Source of the DNA: Halovulum sp039190275
Lineage (GTDB): Bacteria; Pseudomonadota; Alphaproteobacteria; Rhodobacterales; Rhodobacteraceae
Assembly (NCBI GenBank): GCA_039190275.1
Contig: JBCCYF010000001.1
Span: 62,001 to 126,000 of the forward strand
Length of the DNA: 64,000 bases
Direction: 5' to 3'
A program made the position numbers and the translations under genes. Below, piece after piece: positions 1 to 7,979 of the stretch (position 1 is the first letter of the stretch; the number at the start of each line of letters is the position of its first letter). The notes beneath the pieces are model-generated. The model saw only the letters and a program-made list of their open reading frames with translations, was not told the origin of the DNA and ran no database searches.

Positions 1-94
1 GAAACGGCTTGGCTTCGGGCCGATGTGGGGCCTTTGCAACTCGCCGCCCACGGGAGCGTGCGGTTTTGGCCGTGAACGCAGGAGGCTTGTTCAT

Positions 95-415
95 CTACCG
101 AAAGTCAGACGTTACAATATCTTCAACCTCCGTGCGGATGCGCGCGCGATTCATGCGAAGGTCTTTGCTTTGCGCCCGCCCCATCGCGATGCGCGCTGAG
201 TAACAGTCCGAAAGCAAACGATGCGTTTCGCGCGCGGCGCGATTAATGTCCTCGGCAATTACGCAAAGATCGCCGATGTGCCTTTCACGCAGTTCCAAGA
301 CATGATCGCTCAAGGCGTGCCGCGCCTCCTGTCGTGCGGCGGTATCGACCTGTCTTGCTGCTGAGCGCGCGGACCTAAAGCGGCCGATTGCCGGGAGGCG
401 CGTTTTACGTTCCAT
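95..415 (-). CDS. Small hypothetical protein
   Basis: Encodes about 106 residues, predicted largely helical and rich in Arg and Ala, with no signal peptide or membrane segment. I do not recognise a family. The ATG at 415 is preferred over an in-frame upstream start at 457 because a GGAG lies about 9 nt before it. The central part (residues about 30-90) reads like an amphipathic helical bundle, which fits a small DNA- or protein-binding protein, but that is inference. No operon partner is visible on this strand. It could be a chance reading frame; composition and the ribosome site make it somewhat more likely real. Confidence 0.45.
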   Translation of the reverse strand: MERKTRLPAIGRFRSARSAARQVDTAARQEARHALSDHVLELRERHIGDLCVIAEDINRAARETHRLLSDCYSARIAMGRAQSKDLRMNRARIRTEVEDIVTSDFR

Positions 416-749
416 ATCAATACACTCCAATGGTTCGCGGATGAGGCCAGGTATCATGGTATTGTGTTAATTCATCCTTGATTGAAGGCGCCGTCTTAGA
501 TCGGTTCTTAGGAGTTTGTTGGGGTTCTGCCGCGGCGAGATGGTGCCGCAGCTCCAGTTATGATTTTAGGGATGAAAGTGCTCCAAAGCGGTCTGGGTTT
601 ACGGCGCAGGTGCCGATACCGCACTTTTGTTCCATCATTTACCGACGCCAAGATGGTCGCTAAGCTCGTAGAACAGCCGGGCTCTACCCAGTGCTTGAAA
701 CTGCTTGGCAGTTTCGAACCGGCATTTCCCCAGAACATGGAGATGTGGC
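416..749. other. Gene-free stretch
   Basis: Short reading frames occur here in several frames but none has a convincing start site or a recognisable product. It separates the divergent hypothetical gene and the GFA-family gene and presumably holds their promoters; I see no clear operator or hairpin. Confidence 0.4.
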
Positions 750-1214
750 ATGCGCCCACCAAACCTGCCAGCTGGCGGTACATGCCGCTGTTCGGCGACG
801 CGAATTGAGATATCGGAAAGTCCTCTCTTGACGGTCGCATGCCATTGCGTTGACTGCCAAAAGATGAGCGCCAGCGCGTTCTCACTGACGGCGATGATAC
901 CTGCCGAGGGTTTCAAGATCATGGCAGGCAGGCCCGTCGCAAGACCATTGCCTGGATCCCTGCGGAAACACTACTTCTGCCCCAGATGCATGACTTGGAT
1001 GTACTCTAGAATCGAAGGTGTTCGGTCACGTGTGAACCTGCGCCCAACGCTCCTGGATGATGCGTCTTGGTTCAAACCATTTGTCGAAACCATGACCAAG
1101 GACAAGTTGCCATGGGCTGTGACAGCTGCGATTCACACATATCAAGCATTTCCTTTGCCCGATGAATTTGAAGACCTTCTCGTCAAATACGCGGATTGGA
1201 CCAAACCCGGTTGA
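750..1214 (+). CDS. GFA/CENP-V family zinc-binding protein
   Basis: A 154-residue protein of the glutathione-dependent formaldehyde-activating enzyme (GFA/CENP-V) fold. The zinc ligands are visible in order: an N-terminal GTCRC motif, CHCVDC about 20 residues later, and FCPRC in the middle. Members bind structural zinc and some bind glutathione adducts, but most bacterial paralogues have no proven substrate. The start at 750 is chosen because GGAG sits 7 nt upstream and the family begins shortly before the first Cys pair; a longer frame from 705 would add residues that do not look like the family. It is a single gene with no obvious functional neighbour. Confident in the family, not in a reaction. 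Confidence 0.8.
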   Translation: MRPPNLPAGGTCRCSATRIEISESPLLTVACHCVDCQKMSASAFSLTAMIPAEGFKIMAGRPVARPLPGSLRKHYFCPRCMTWMYSRIEGVRSRVNLRPTLLDDASWFKPFVETMTKDKLPWAVTAAIHTYQAFPLPDEFEDLLVKYADWTKPG

Positions 1215-1531
1215 GACGATAGGCCGGCGCGCAGCAGTCCGCTAAGAGGATGGGTTTTCATGCTGTTGAACAGGCGTTTTCCGAGGCTCAGGATCCCAAA
1301 GCACGCTGTGCAAGAAGTTCGCCTCAACGGCGCCCACATCCGCGCTTCTGGGCCAATGGTTTACTGGCAGGCGACCATGATCGGATATAAGGTGTCTGTG
1401 CAGCTCCCACGGCTGGCTGGCCGGTGTGTCTGCTTTCGGATGCAGACCGGGTTCGGGGCATTTGTGAGAGGCACCCGCGAACCGCATAATCCCGCGATCT
1501 ATGGATCGAAAAAAATTTGTACCGCCGTGGG
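1215..1531. other. Gene-free stretch upstream of the LuxP-like transporter
   Basis: No frame here looks like a real protein. The stretch ends in the promoter and operator of the ABC transporter operon. No LacI-type regulator gene is found here or elsewhere in the window, so the presumed repressor is encoded elsewhere. Confidence 0.45.
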
Positions 1532-1561
1532 TTGACACACGTTACCGGTAACGTCGATAGT
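1532..1561 (+). promoter_or_regulatory. Sigma-70-like promoter of the ABC transporter operon
   Basis: A perfect TTGACA -35 hexamer (1532-1537) is followed after 17-18 bp by CGATAG/GATAGT (1555-1561), a weak -10 match. The spacer is occupied by a 16-bp palindrome, so a bound repressor would block RNA polymerase directly. The first gene starts at 1617. Confidence 0.6.
1539..1554. promoter_or_regulatory. LacI-family operator palindrome
   Basis: ACGTTACCGGTAACGT is a perfect 16-bp inverted repeat with a central CG step, the hallmark of LacI/GalR-family operators. It lies exactly between the -35 and -10 elements, which predicts repression relieved by a small-molecule ligand. The regulator gene itself is not in the window. 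Confidence 0.7.
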
Positions 1562-1616
1562 TTCCCGAATGGCGAAAACGCCGATCACATTTGCGGTCCA
1601 AAGGGGGGAACCGGAT

Positions 1617-2378
1617 ATGGAGCGCTCTCAGCCCATCGTGTCGATGCATGGGATCACAAAGAAGTTCGGCGGTGTGATCGCCCTGAACAATGTGGATCTT
1701 GAGGCCCATGCCGGTGAAGTTCTGGCCATCGTCGGGGACAACGGTGCCGGAAAGTCCACCCTGATCAAGATTCTGACCGGTGTGTACCAGCCTACCAGCG
1801 GGGAGATCCGTCTGGATGGTAAACCCTTCTCTATGGCAAGCCATTCCGAAGCGATCGACAACGGGATCGATGCCGTCTACCAGAACCTTGCGATTGCCGA
1901 TCATCTGACACCGGCCGAGAACCTTTTTCTGGGGTCCGAGCTGACGCACCGAGTGTTTGGCTTTTCGGTCCTATCGAACCGGCGGATGAAAGCCGAGGCA
2001 ACACATGTGCTCAAGGAACGGCTCGGCGTTCAGCTCAAGAGTATGGATGTGCCAACAGAGTCCCTCTCTGGCGGGCAACGGCAAGCGGTAGCGATAGCGC
2101 GCGCCGTGCGGCACGAGGATTTGCGGGTGTTGGTGATGGACGAGCCGACGGCCGCACTCGGCCCGCAAGAGACCGCCCGGACGCTGGCGCTTATCCAAAC
2201 GCTCAAGTCTCAGGGGCTGGCAGTCATTGTCATTTCGCATTCCCTGGATGATGTCTTCGAAATCTCGGACCGAATACATGTCATGCGGCGCGGCCAGTGT
2301 GCTGGCGTCGTTATGACCAAGGACACTACCAACGAAGAGGTCTTGGGCCTGATCGTTGGCGCGAAAACGGCGGCGTAA
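1617..2378 (+). CDS. Sugar-type ABC transporter ATP-binding protein
   Basis: A 253-residue single-domain ATPase of the carbohydrate uptake transporter-2 (ribose/fructose) class. Walker A is GDNGAGKST (about residue 40), the signature is LSGGQRQ, Walker B is VLVMDEPTAAL, and the switch His is in VISHS. Unlike RbsA or LsrA, which carry two fused ATPase domains, this is a single cassette as in FrcA, and would act as a homodimer. The ATG at 1617 has the strong ribosome site AAGGGGGG just upstream; an earlier in-frame ATG at 1569 lacks one and overlaps the promoter. It is first in an operon with a permease (9 nt downstream) and a LuxP-like binding protein, under the LacI-type operator at 1539. Confidence 0.9.
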   Translation: MERSQPIVSMHGITKKFGGVIALNNVDLEAHAGEVLAIVGDNGAGKSTLIKILTGVYQPTSGEIRLDGKPFSMASHSEAIDNGIDAVYQNLAIADHLTPAENLFLGSELTHRVFGFSVLSNRRMKAEATHVLKERLGVQLKSMDVPTESLSGGQRQAVAIARAVRHEDLRVLVMDEPTAALGPQETARTLALIQTLKSQGLAVIVISHSLDDVFEISDRIHVMRRGQCAGVVMTKDTTNEEVLGLIVGAKTAA

Positions 2379-2387
2379 GGGGCAGAC

Positions 2388-3512
2388 ATGGCGATTGCAG
2401 AACAACAACTCCCCGAGCGCACGCTGGCAGAGCGGATTGAACCCTTCATGGGCGTTCTTGGACCTTTGGTGATGATATTGGGCATCGCCTTGGTCATGCT
2501 TCTGTTGGAGCCCGCGCGGTACTTCCGGCCATCGAACCTGAACCAGATCCTTCTGGATGCGGCGCTCTATATGCCGATGGCCATGGCGATGACATTTGTC
2601 ATAACGCAGCGGGGGATCGACCTGTCAATTGGCTCGGTCGCTGCACTTTCCGCGATCATGATGGCTTTTCTGATCAAGCAATACGACTTTCCGGCCTGGA
2701 TTGCGGCGCTGATCTGTCTGGCGCTGGGGGCCGGGATGGGGCTGATCAACGGGCTGGTGATCACCAAATTCCGGGTACCGGACCTGATCGGGACACTGGC
2801 AATGGATCTGGTCTATCGCGGTTTTGCACTCGTCCTGGCCAAGGGACTTGTGCTGGCGCGGTTTCCGGACCTGATCACCGAGATTGGACGCGGGCAGGCG
2901 CTGCAGTTCCTGCCGACACCGGTCGTTATCGGGTTGGTGACCCTTGTGATCGGGTACTTCCTGCTGAAATCCACGCATTTCGGCCGCTATACGATCTCCA
3001 TCGGCTCGAACCCCGAGGCCAGCGAGATGACCGGGATCGCCGTCGACCGGCACCGCGTTTATGCCTATGTGCTCATGGGGGCGATGGCTGCGCTCGCTGG
3101 CATCATGCTCACAGGGAAGTTGAATGCAGTTCAGGCGACTTCGGCACCTTATTTCAACTTGCATGTCATTGCTGCGGTTGTGGTTGGCGGAACGTCGTTG
3201 TTTGGCGGGCGCGCTTCGATGGTCGGTTCCCTGGCCGGAGTGCTGCTGCTGTCGATGATGATCAACGCGCTGGTGACACTGCGGATCGAATTCTTCTGGC
3301 AATCGGTCGCCTCGGGCGTTGTGATCATCGTTTCGGTTGCGACCTATACCTGGTTGCAGAAGAAAGACCGGGACGGTGGGGGCGGGCTGGGCGCGGCCTT
3401 GGCCAATCCTGACAATCGCAAGCTTACGCGCCTGACACTCGCGATCGCCGGTGCGATTCTGGTGCTGGCAGTGCTCGGCATGATCTTCGGGGTGGAGCCC
3501 CCGGCGAACTGA
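2388..3512 (+). CDS. Sugar-type ABC transporter permease
   Basis: A 374-residue inner-membrane permease of the BPD_transp_2 class (RbsC/FrcC/LsrC-like) with about nine or ten hydrophobic segments. The segment with GIDLSIGSVAALSA (about residues 75-90) is the conserved cytoplasmic/membrane motif of ribose-type permeases, and GGTSLFGGRASMVGSLAG (about residues 265-285) is the second conserved block. The C-terminal tail after residue 325 is longer than usual, with a Gly-rich charged linker and one extra hydrophobic segment. It follows the ATPase by 9 nt and precedes the binding protein, so the three form one importer. The substrate cannot be read from this gene; the LuxP-like binding protein suggests a furanosyl or AI-2-type ligand. 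Confidence 0.9.
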   Translation: MAIAEQQLPERTLAERIEPFMGVLGPLVMILGIALVMLLLEPARYFRPSNLNQILLDAALYMPMAMAMTFVITQRGIDLSIGSVAALSAIMMAFLIKQYDFPAWIAALICLALGAGMGLINGLVITKFRVPDLIGTLAMDLVYRGFALVLAKGLVLARFPDLITEIGRGQALQFLPTPVVIGLVTLVIGYFLLKSTHFGRYTISIGSNPEASEMTGIAVDRHRVYAYVLMGAMAALAGIMLTGKLNAVQATSAPYFNLHVIAAVVVGGTSLFGGRASMVGSLAGVLLLSMMINALVTLRIEFFWQSVASGVVIIVSVATYTWLQKKDRDGGGGLGAALANPDNRKLTRLTLAIAGAILVLAVLGMIFGVEPPAN

Positions 3513-3539
3513 AATCCAATAACTGTCTGGGAGGACAAA

Positions 3540-4679
3540 ATGAAGAAACTCACATCCCTGTCGCTGGCCGCAGCGTTGCTGTCGGGTTCAATGGCGCTGG
3601 CCGACGGGCATCTGCCGCTCAAGGCCCTGCCGGATGATGCCGACCGCGATTTCTGGGTGCCCGAGCAGGTCAACGCCGACGGTACACTTGATGCAATGCA
3701 GGCTGTTGTGGGTGCTGCCGCTGTACCGTTCAAGGGCACGCTTGAAAATCCGGTTCAAATCGCCCTGATCTATCCTTCGGCGGACGTGTCGGATTTCTGG
3801 GCGCGGAACTATCTGGCGCTGACAGCCCGCCTGGATGAGTTGGGGATTGCGTATGAAACCCGCGAGTTTGCATCGCGTCAGATCGAGCATTCCTTGCAGG
3901 CGACCTATGCGTCTCAGGTGGATCAGGATGCGGACATCTATGACTTTGTCATCTTCGGCCCCTCAGAATTGGCGACGCAGGCGGACAACATTGACAAGCT
4001 GTCCGCCAATCCGGATCTGACAACATTTGTCTGGGCCTTCCACACACCATTGAAGTACCTGGAAAACCAGCCTGCGAACTGGTTCGATTTCTCTTCTGCC
4101 TTCGGGGCCTTGAAGATGTGTGACTACATGCTGGAGCGTCTGGGCAACGATGTGACCTATGCTTTGAACCGCGGCATCCCTGGGATCACCGACAACCAGC
4201 GATCGGGGGATTTCAAGGACTGCGTCGCTGAAAAAGGGAACTGGAACGCCGTATACGAGCATTATGGTGAGTACCAGCGTGAGGGTGGGTTCGAAGGCAC
4301 AAGCCTGATCCTGCAGGCCTATCCCGAAGCCGGTGTGATCCATAACGCGAATACAGCGATGGCCATGGGTTCGGTCGAGGCGCAGGTGGCCGTCGGCAAG
4401 GAAAAGGAAATTTTCTCGACGGGTTGGGGCGGTACCGGGCTTGAGCTGGACGCCATCCGGCGGGGCGAGTTGGACGCGACACCCATGCGGATGGGGGATG
4501 ACGTGGGCGCCGCGACGGCCGAAGCCATCAAGTACCACCTAGAGGATCGAGCGGGCGAGCTGCCGTTTGTGTTCCTGGGCCGGATCACGATCGCGCATGA
4601 TCAGATGAGCGCGGAGGAAATTGATGCCCTCGAGCAGGAGGCATTCCGCTTTTCCGGGGTTGAGGCACTGGATCGCTAG
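3540..4679 (+). CDS. LuxP-like periplasmic binding protein
   Basis: A 379-residue periplasmic type-1 binding protein with a signal peptide (cleavage near ALA-DGH). Compared from memory with Vibrio LuxP, the similarity goes beyond the general ribose-binding fold: VSDFWARN matches VSDYWVRN, GWGGTGLELDAIRRGELD matches GWGGGSAELDAIQKGDLD, and MRMGDDVGAATAEAIK matches MRMNDDTGIAMAEAIK. Equivalents of the LuxP ligand residues S79, W82, R215, T266, W289 and R310 appear conserved; those of Q77 (here Asp) and N159 (here Ala) differ. There is no LuxQ-type kinase nearby; instead the gene is last in an operon with its own ATPase and permease. I infer an importer for AI-2 or a related furanosyl compound. 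TorT/RbsB-like proteins are the alternative. Confidence 0.85.
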   Translation: MKKLTSLSLAAALLSGSMALADGHLPLKALPDDADRDFWVPEQVNADGTLDAMQAVVGAAAVPFKGTLENPVQIALIYPSADVSDFWARNYLALTARLDELGIAYETREFASRQIEHSLQATYASQVDQDADIYDFVIFGPSELATQADNIDKLSANPDLTTFVWAFHTPLKYLENQPANWFDFSSAFGALKMCDYMLERLGNDVTYALNRGIPGITDNQRSGDFKDCVAEKGNWNAVYEHYGEYQREGGFEGTSLILQAYPEAGVIHNANTAMAMGSVEAQVAVGKEKEIFSTGWGGTGLELDAIRRGELDATPMRMGDDVGAATAEAIKYHLEDRAGELPFVFLGRITIAHDQMSAEEIDALEQEAFRFSGVEALDR

Positions 4680-4751
4680 GGCAGGTGCCGTAGCCAACGC
4701 TCTGTCGCATGTACCGGCCGACCATTTATGCATGTGACCGGGCGTTGGGCT

Positions 4752-4776
4752 CAGCAGGGGAATGTATCCCCTGCTG
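4752..4776. terminator. Hairpin between convergent genes
   Basis: A perfect 9-bp stem CAGCAGGGG / CCCCTGCTG with a 7-nt loop lies between the LuxP-like gene (+) and the esterase gene (-). No T-run follows on either strand, so it may act as an RNA 3'-end stabiliser or weak bidirectional terminator. Confidence 0.5.
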
Positions 4777-4816
4777 GGTCTGAACGTTGTCCCGGCCGGT
4801 ACCGAAGGACCCGCAA

Positions 4817-5644
4817 TTACTGTTCGGTCGCAGCACCCATGAACCAGTCAAGCGCAAGGTCAGTCCACCCCGCGGGCAGTCCATGTCCGCCAGTGTGCAG
4901 GCACATCTTCACGCCTCCACCGGCACAACTGCTCCACTCGCGGCAACTGAAGGGATCGCCAATGCTGATGGCATCCGGATTTGAGCGGCATTCATTCGTC
5001 CGCCGGACCAGTGACAGGCTTTCAAAAACGTCACCCTGATGCCAGTCGCGGATCCCGCGACCCTCAAGCGGCACCTGCGCGTCGGCAAACCCGTGGATTT
5101 GCAGCATGCGTACGGGGCCTGTTGGACAGACCGGAGCAGGGTTCGGACGGCGCAACGCGCCCGCGACCGAGGCAAAGCCGGCAAAGCGCTCGCCCGCGTA
5201 GCAGGCCATCATCCAGGCCATCGAGCCACCGGCAGAGAAGCCTGTGACATAGACGCTGTCGCGCGCCAAGGGCACTTGGCGTGCCACGTCCTCGACCACG
5301 TCCAGGGTAAAGGCGACGTCATCGCGCCCGACGTCGGGCCGCGCGGGCCAGGCACGAATATCAGTGCCGGGGCGTTTTGCTCCGTTGGGTGCGATCACAA
5401 GGAAACCCTGGCCTCCAAAAGTGCGCTTGAGACCTGCCGAACGAAAGACCGATGCCCCCGAGGATCGGAACCCGTGAAAAAATACCAGCGCGGGCAGGGG
5501 GGTGGCGCCGTCCCATCCGTCCGGGGCCATCAGATGGTAGTCCCCACCGTCGATGGTGCAGGGTGCTTCGGGGCCGCACAGTGCGTTCTGAGACCAGGCA
5601 GGCAGTGCAAGTGCAATGGTCAAAGCGGTCAGTAGGGCTTTCAT
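4817..5644 (-). CDS. Secreted PHB-depolymerase-like esterase
   Basis: A 275-residue alpha/beta hydrolase of the LpqC/polyhydroxybutyrate depolymerase (esterase PHB) family, exported by an N-terminal signal peptide (ALALPAWSQN). The nucleophile motif GFSAGGSM is at about residue 130, the HGF oxyanion region near residue 55, a likely Asp in HGFADAQVP, and the His in HTGGHG near the C-terminus. Several Cys pairs suggest disulfides. The ATG at 5644 has GGAG about 6 nt upstream and directly precedes a good signal peptide; a longer frame reaching 5995 overlaps the divergent epimerase gene and is rejected. The substrate may be a short polyester or a feruloyl-type ester; the sequence alone does not decide. 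Confidence 0.85.
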   Translation of the reverse strand: MKALLTALTIALALPAWSQNALCGPEAPCTIDGGDYHLMAPDGWDGATPLPALVFFHGFRSSGASVFRSAGLKRTFGGQGFLVIAPNGAKRPGTDIRAWPARPDVGRDDVAFTLDVVEDVARQVPLARDSVYVTGFSAGGSMAWMMACYAGERFAGFASVAGALRRPNPAPVCPTGPVRMLQIHGFADAQVPLEGRGIRDWHQGDVFESLSLVRRTNECRSNPDAISIGDPFSCREWSSCAGGGVKMCLHTGGHGLPAGWTDLALDWFMGAATEQ

Positions 5645-5803
5645 CAGGTGCTCCGTCGATTTTAACGGGACCGTGGCACACCCGGCCGAACGGCCCAATG
5701 CCCGACGCCACGCCTCGCTGATTTGTGACTGCGCGGCGGGCATGATTTGGGCATTGCGGGATGTGCCACAAACCGTATGGTGCCGCCAGTTCGGAGGGTT
5801 CAG

Positions 5804-6358
5804 ATGCAGATAGAAACCACGCCACTTGACGGGGTGCTGATCCTGACACCCCGACGGTTCGCCGATAGCCGCGGCCATTTCAGCGAAACCTGGAACCAAC
5901 GGGTGCTTGCGGAGGCGGGCGTCGCGCTGGAATTCGTTCAGGACAATCACTCCTGGTCGCGCGACGCCGGGACCGTGCGTGGCCTGCACTACCAATCGCC
6001 GCCAAGCGCGCAGGACAAGCTGGTGCGTGTGGCGCGGGGGCGGATCTGGGACGTCGCCGTTGACGTGCGGCAGGGATCATCCAGCTATGGCCAGTGGACA
6101 GGCGTTGAATTGTCCGACGAGAACGGCAGGCAATTGCTGGTGCCCAAAGGGTTCTTGCACGGGTTTGCCACCTTGGAACCGGGCTGCGACGTTGTTTACA
6201 AATGCAGCGCGTTCTACGACCCCGCGACCGAGGGTGCTGTGCGGTTCGATGATCCGGCTCTCGGCATAGACTGGCATCTGCCCGGCCCGGCGCATCTGTC
6301 CGACAAGGACGCTGCGGCGCCATCCTTCGCCGAGTTTCAATCACCGTTCAACACCTGA
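5804..6358 (+). CDS. rfbC: dTDP-4-dehydrorhamnose 3,5-epimerase family protein
   Basis: A 184-residue cupin epimerase. The family blocks are in order: FSETWNQ, VQDNHSWSRDAGTVRGLHYQ (catalytic His in the RGLHYQ motif), DVAVDVRQGS, VPKGFLHGFATLE and CDVVYKCSAFYDP with the catalytic Tyr region. The family converts dTDP-4-keto-6-deoxyglucose to dTDP-4-keto-rhamnose for surface polysaccharides. The start at 5804 has GGAGGG 7 nt upstream. The other rhamnose genes (rfbA, rfbB, rfbD) are absent nearby, so this lone copy may belong to a dispersed pathway or act on another dTDP-sugar. It is divergent from the esterase gene. Confidence 0.88.
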   Translation: MQIETTPLDGVLILTPRRFADSRGHFSETWNQRVLAEAGVALEFVQDNHSWSRDAGTVRGLHYQSPPSAQDKLVRVARGRIWDVAVDVRQGSSSYGQWTGVELSDENGRQLLVPKGFLHGFATLEPGCDVVYKCSAFYDPATEGAVRFDDPALGIDWHLPGPAHLSDKDAAAPSFAEFQSPFNT

Positions 6359-6568
6359 AGCCAGATATGAGCAAGGCGCGCCAGTTTGCGAGCTATCTGC
6401 AGGTCCTGAACGCGTACCTGCCTGCTTGCCAACGCGCTGCCGACTTTCTAGGCTCTACCCCGGCCGGGACAGCGTGATGGCGTCACGCGGTCATGCCCCG
6501 CGCTGACCGGTTCACAACCGGTGCCAGGGTCTGAACGCCGGGCCGTTCTGCCCAGGGGTTTTGTGGAT

Positions 6569-7786
6569 ATGTCCGACCGGCCACCGTTTTTTACCTGCCA
6601 CAATGGAGAGAGTGCGCCACTGCCCTTCTCGCATGGTGAATATGAACGCCGCCAAAGCAATTTGCGCGCGATGCTGGAGGCGCGGGATGTGCCCGCCGTC
6701 CTGCTCACATCGATGCACAACATCGCCTACTACACCGGGTTCCTTTACTGCAGTTTCGGTCGGCCCTATGGCTGCGTGGTAACAGCCGATACCTGCACCA
6801 TTGTCAGCGCGAACATTGACGCAGGTCAGCCGTGGCGACGCGCCTATGCCGAGAGCGTGATTTACACCGACTGGCAGCGGGACAACTTCTGGCGGGCGGT
6901 CGCGGCGTTGCTGCCCGCCGGCAGGCTGGGCATTGAGGCGGATCACCTGACCATAGGCGCGCGGGCCATATTAGACGAAATGCTGGGGGCGACCGACCTT
7001 GTGGACATCGCGCCGGATACAATGGCCGCGCGGATGGTGAAATCGCCCGAGGAGATCGCACTGATCCGCGAGGGTGCACGCATTGCGGATCTGGGTGGTC
7101 GGGCGATCCACGATGCGATCCGACCGGGCGTTCGGGAGATAGATGTGGCAATGGCGGGGCGCGACGCCATGGAGCTTGAAATCGCCCGCGCCCACCCCGA
7201 CAGCGAGCTGCGCGACACCTGGGTCTGGTTCCAGTCCGGTATAAACACCGATGGCGCCCATAATCCGCTGACAACGCGGAAGCTGGAGTCCGGCGATATC
7301 CTCAGCCTGAATTGCTTTCCCATGATCTCGGGGTACTACACTGCGCTTGAGCGGACGCTGTTTCTGGGCGCGCCCGACGCGCATTCCCGCCGGATATGGG
7401 AGGCGAATGTCGCCACCCATGAGCTTGGGCTGTCGCTGATCAAGCCCGGCGCGCGCTGCTCGGACATCTGTGATGAGCTGAACCGGTTTCTGGAGGCAGA
7501 AGGGCTGCTACAGTATCGGTCGTTCGGCTACGGTCATTCGTTTGGTGTTCTCTCCCACTATTACGGACGTGAGGCAGGACTGGAACTGCGCGAAGACATC
7601 GACACCGTGCTGGAGCCGGGAATGGTCGTGTCGATGGAGCCGATGCTGTGGATCCCTGAGGGCACAGCTGGCGCCGGCGGCTACCGCGAGCATGACATTC
7701 TGGTTGTAGGGTCGGACGGTGCTGAGAACATCACCGGGTTTCCATACGGTCCGGAACACAATGTGATCAACCGCTCAAGCGGATGA
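6569..7786 (+). CDS. Creatinase (creatine amidinohydrolase)
   Basis: A 405-residue pita-bread-fold enzyme that hydrolyses creatine to sarcosine and urea (EC 3.5.3.3). It matches the Pseudomonas creatinase closely over its whole length (about 403 residues): LYCSFGRPY, SANIDAGQPWRR, YTDWQRDNFW, TWVWFQSGINTDGAHNP, LNCFPMISGYYTALERTLFL, YGHSFGVLSHYYGREAGL and SMEPM. The residues equivalent to His232, Glu262 and Glu358 are present, while the metal ligands of true M24 aminopeptidases are not. The ATG at 6569 has AGGGG about 11 nt upstream. A polyamine/opine-type ABC importer starts 193 nt downstream on the same strand and may supply the substrate. No sarcosine oxidase, creatininase or urease gene is in the window. 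Confidence 0.93.
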   Translation: MSDRPPFFTCHNGESAPLPFSHGEYERRQSNLRAMLEARDVPAVLLTSMHNIAYYTGFLYCSFGRPYGCVVTADTCTIVSANIDAGQPWRRAYAESVIYTDWQRDNFWRAVAALLPAGRLGIEADHLTIGARAILDEMLGATDLVDIAPDTMAARMVKSPEEIALIREGARIADLGGRAIHDAIRPGVREIDVAMAGRDAMELEIARAHPDSELRDTWVWFQSGINTDGAHNPLTTRKLESGDILSLNCFPMISGYYTALERTLFLGAPDAHSRRIWEANVATHELGLSLIKPGARCSDICDELNRFLEAEGLLQYRSFGYGHSFGVLSHYYGREAGLELREDIDTVLEPGMVVSMEPMLWIPEGTAGAGGYREHDILVVGSDGAENITGFPYGPEHNVINRSSG

Positions 7787-7979
7787 TTCTGTATTCCGCA
7801 GTCGGTGAAGAGCCGCGCGTCAATGCACCTGTGCTACCGAACGATGCATTTGGAGGCAGTTCGGGCCTGGGCACACTGCGAAGTAACACAAGTGCCCAAT
7901 TCGGTTGCATCCCCCCTCCGCACCGCTTTAAGTTGTCACCAAGGCGGGCAAACCGCCGTCAAACAACAGGGAGCCAGGT

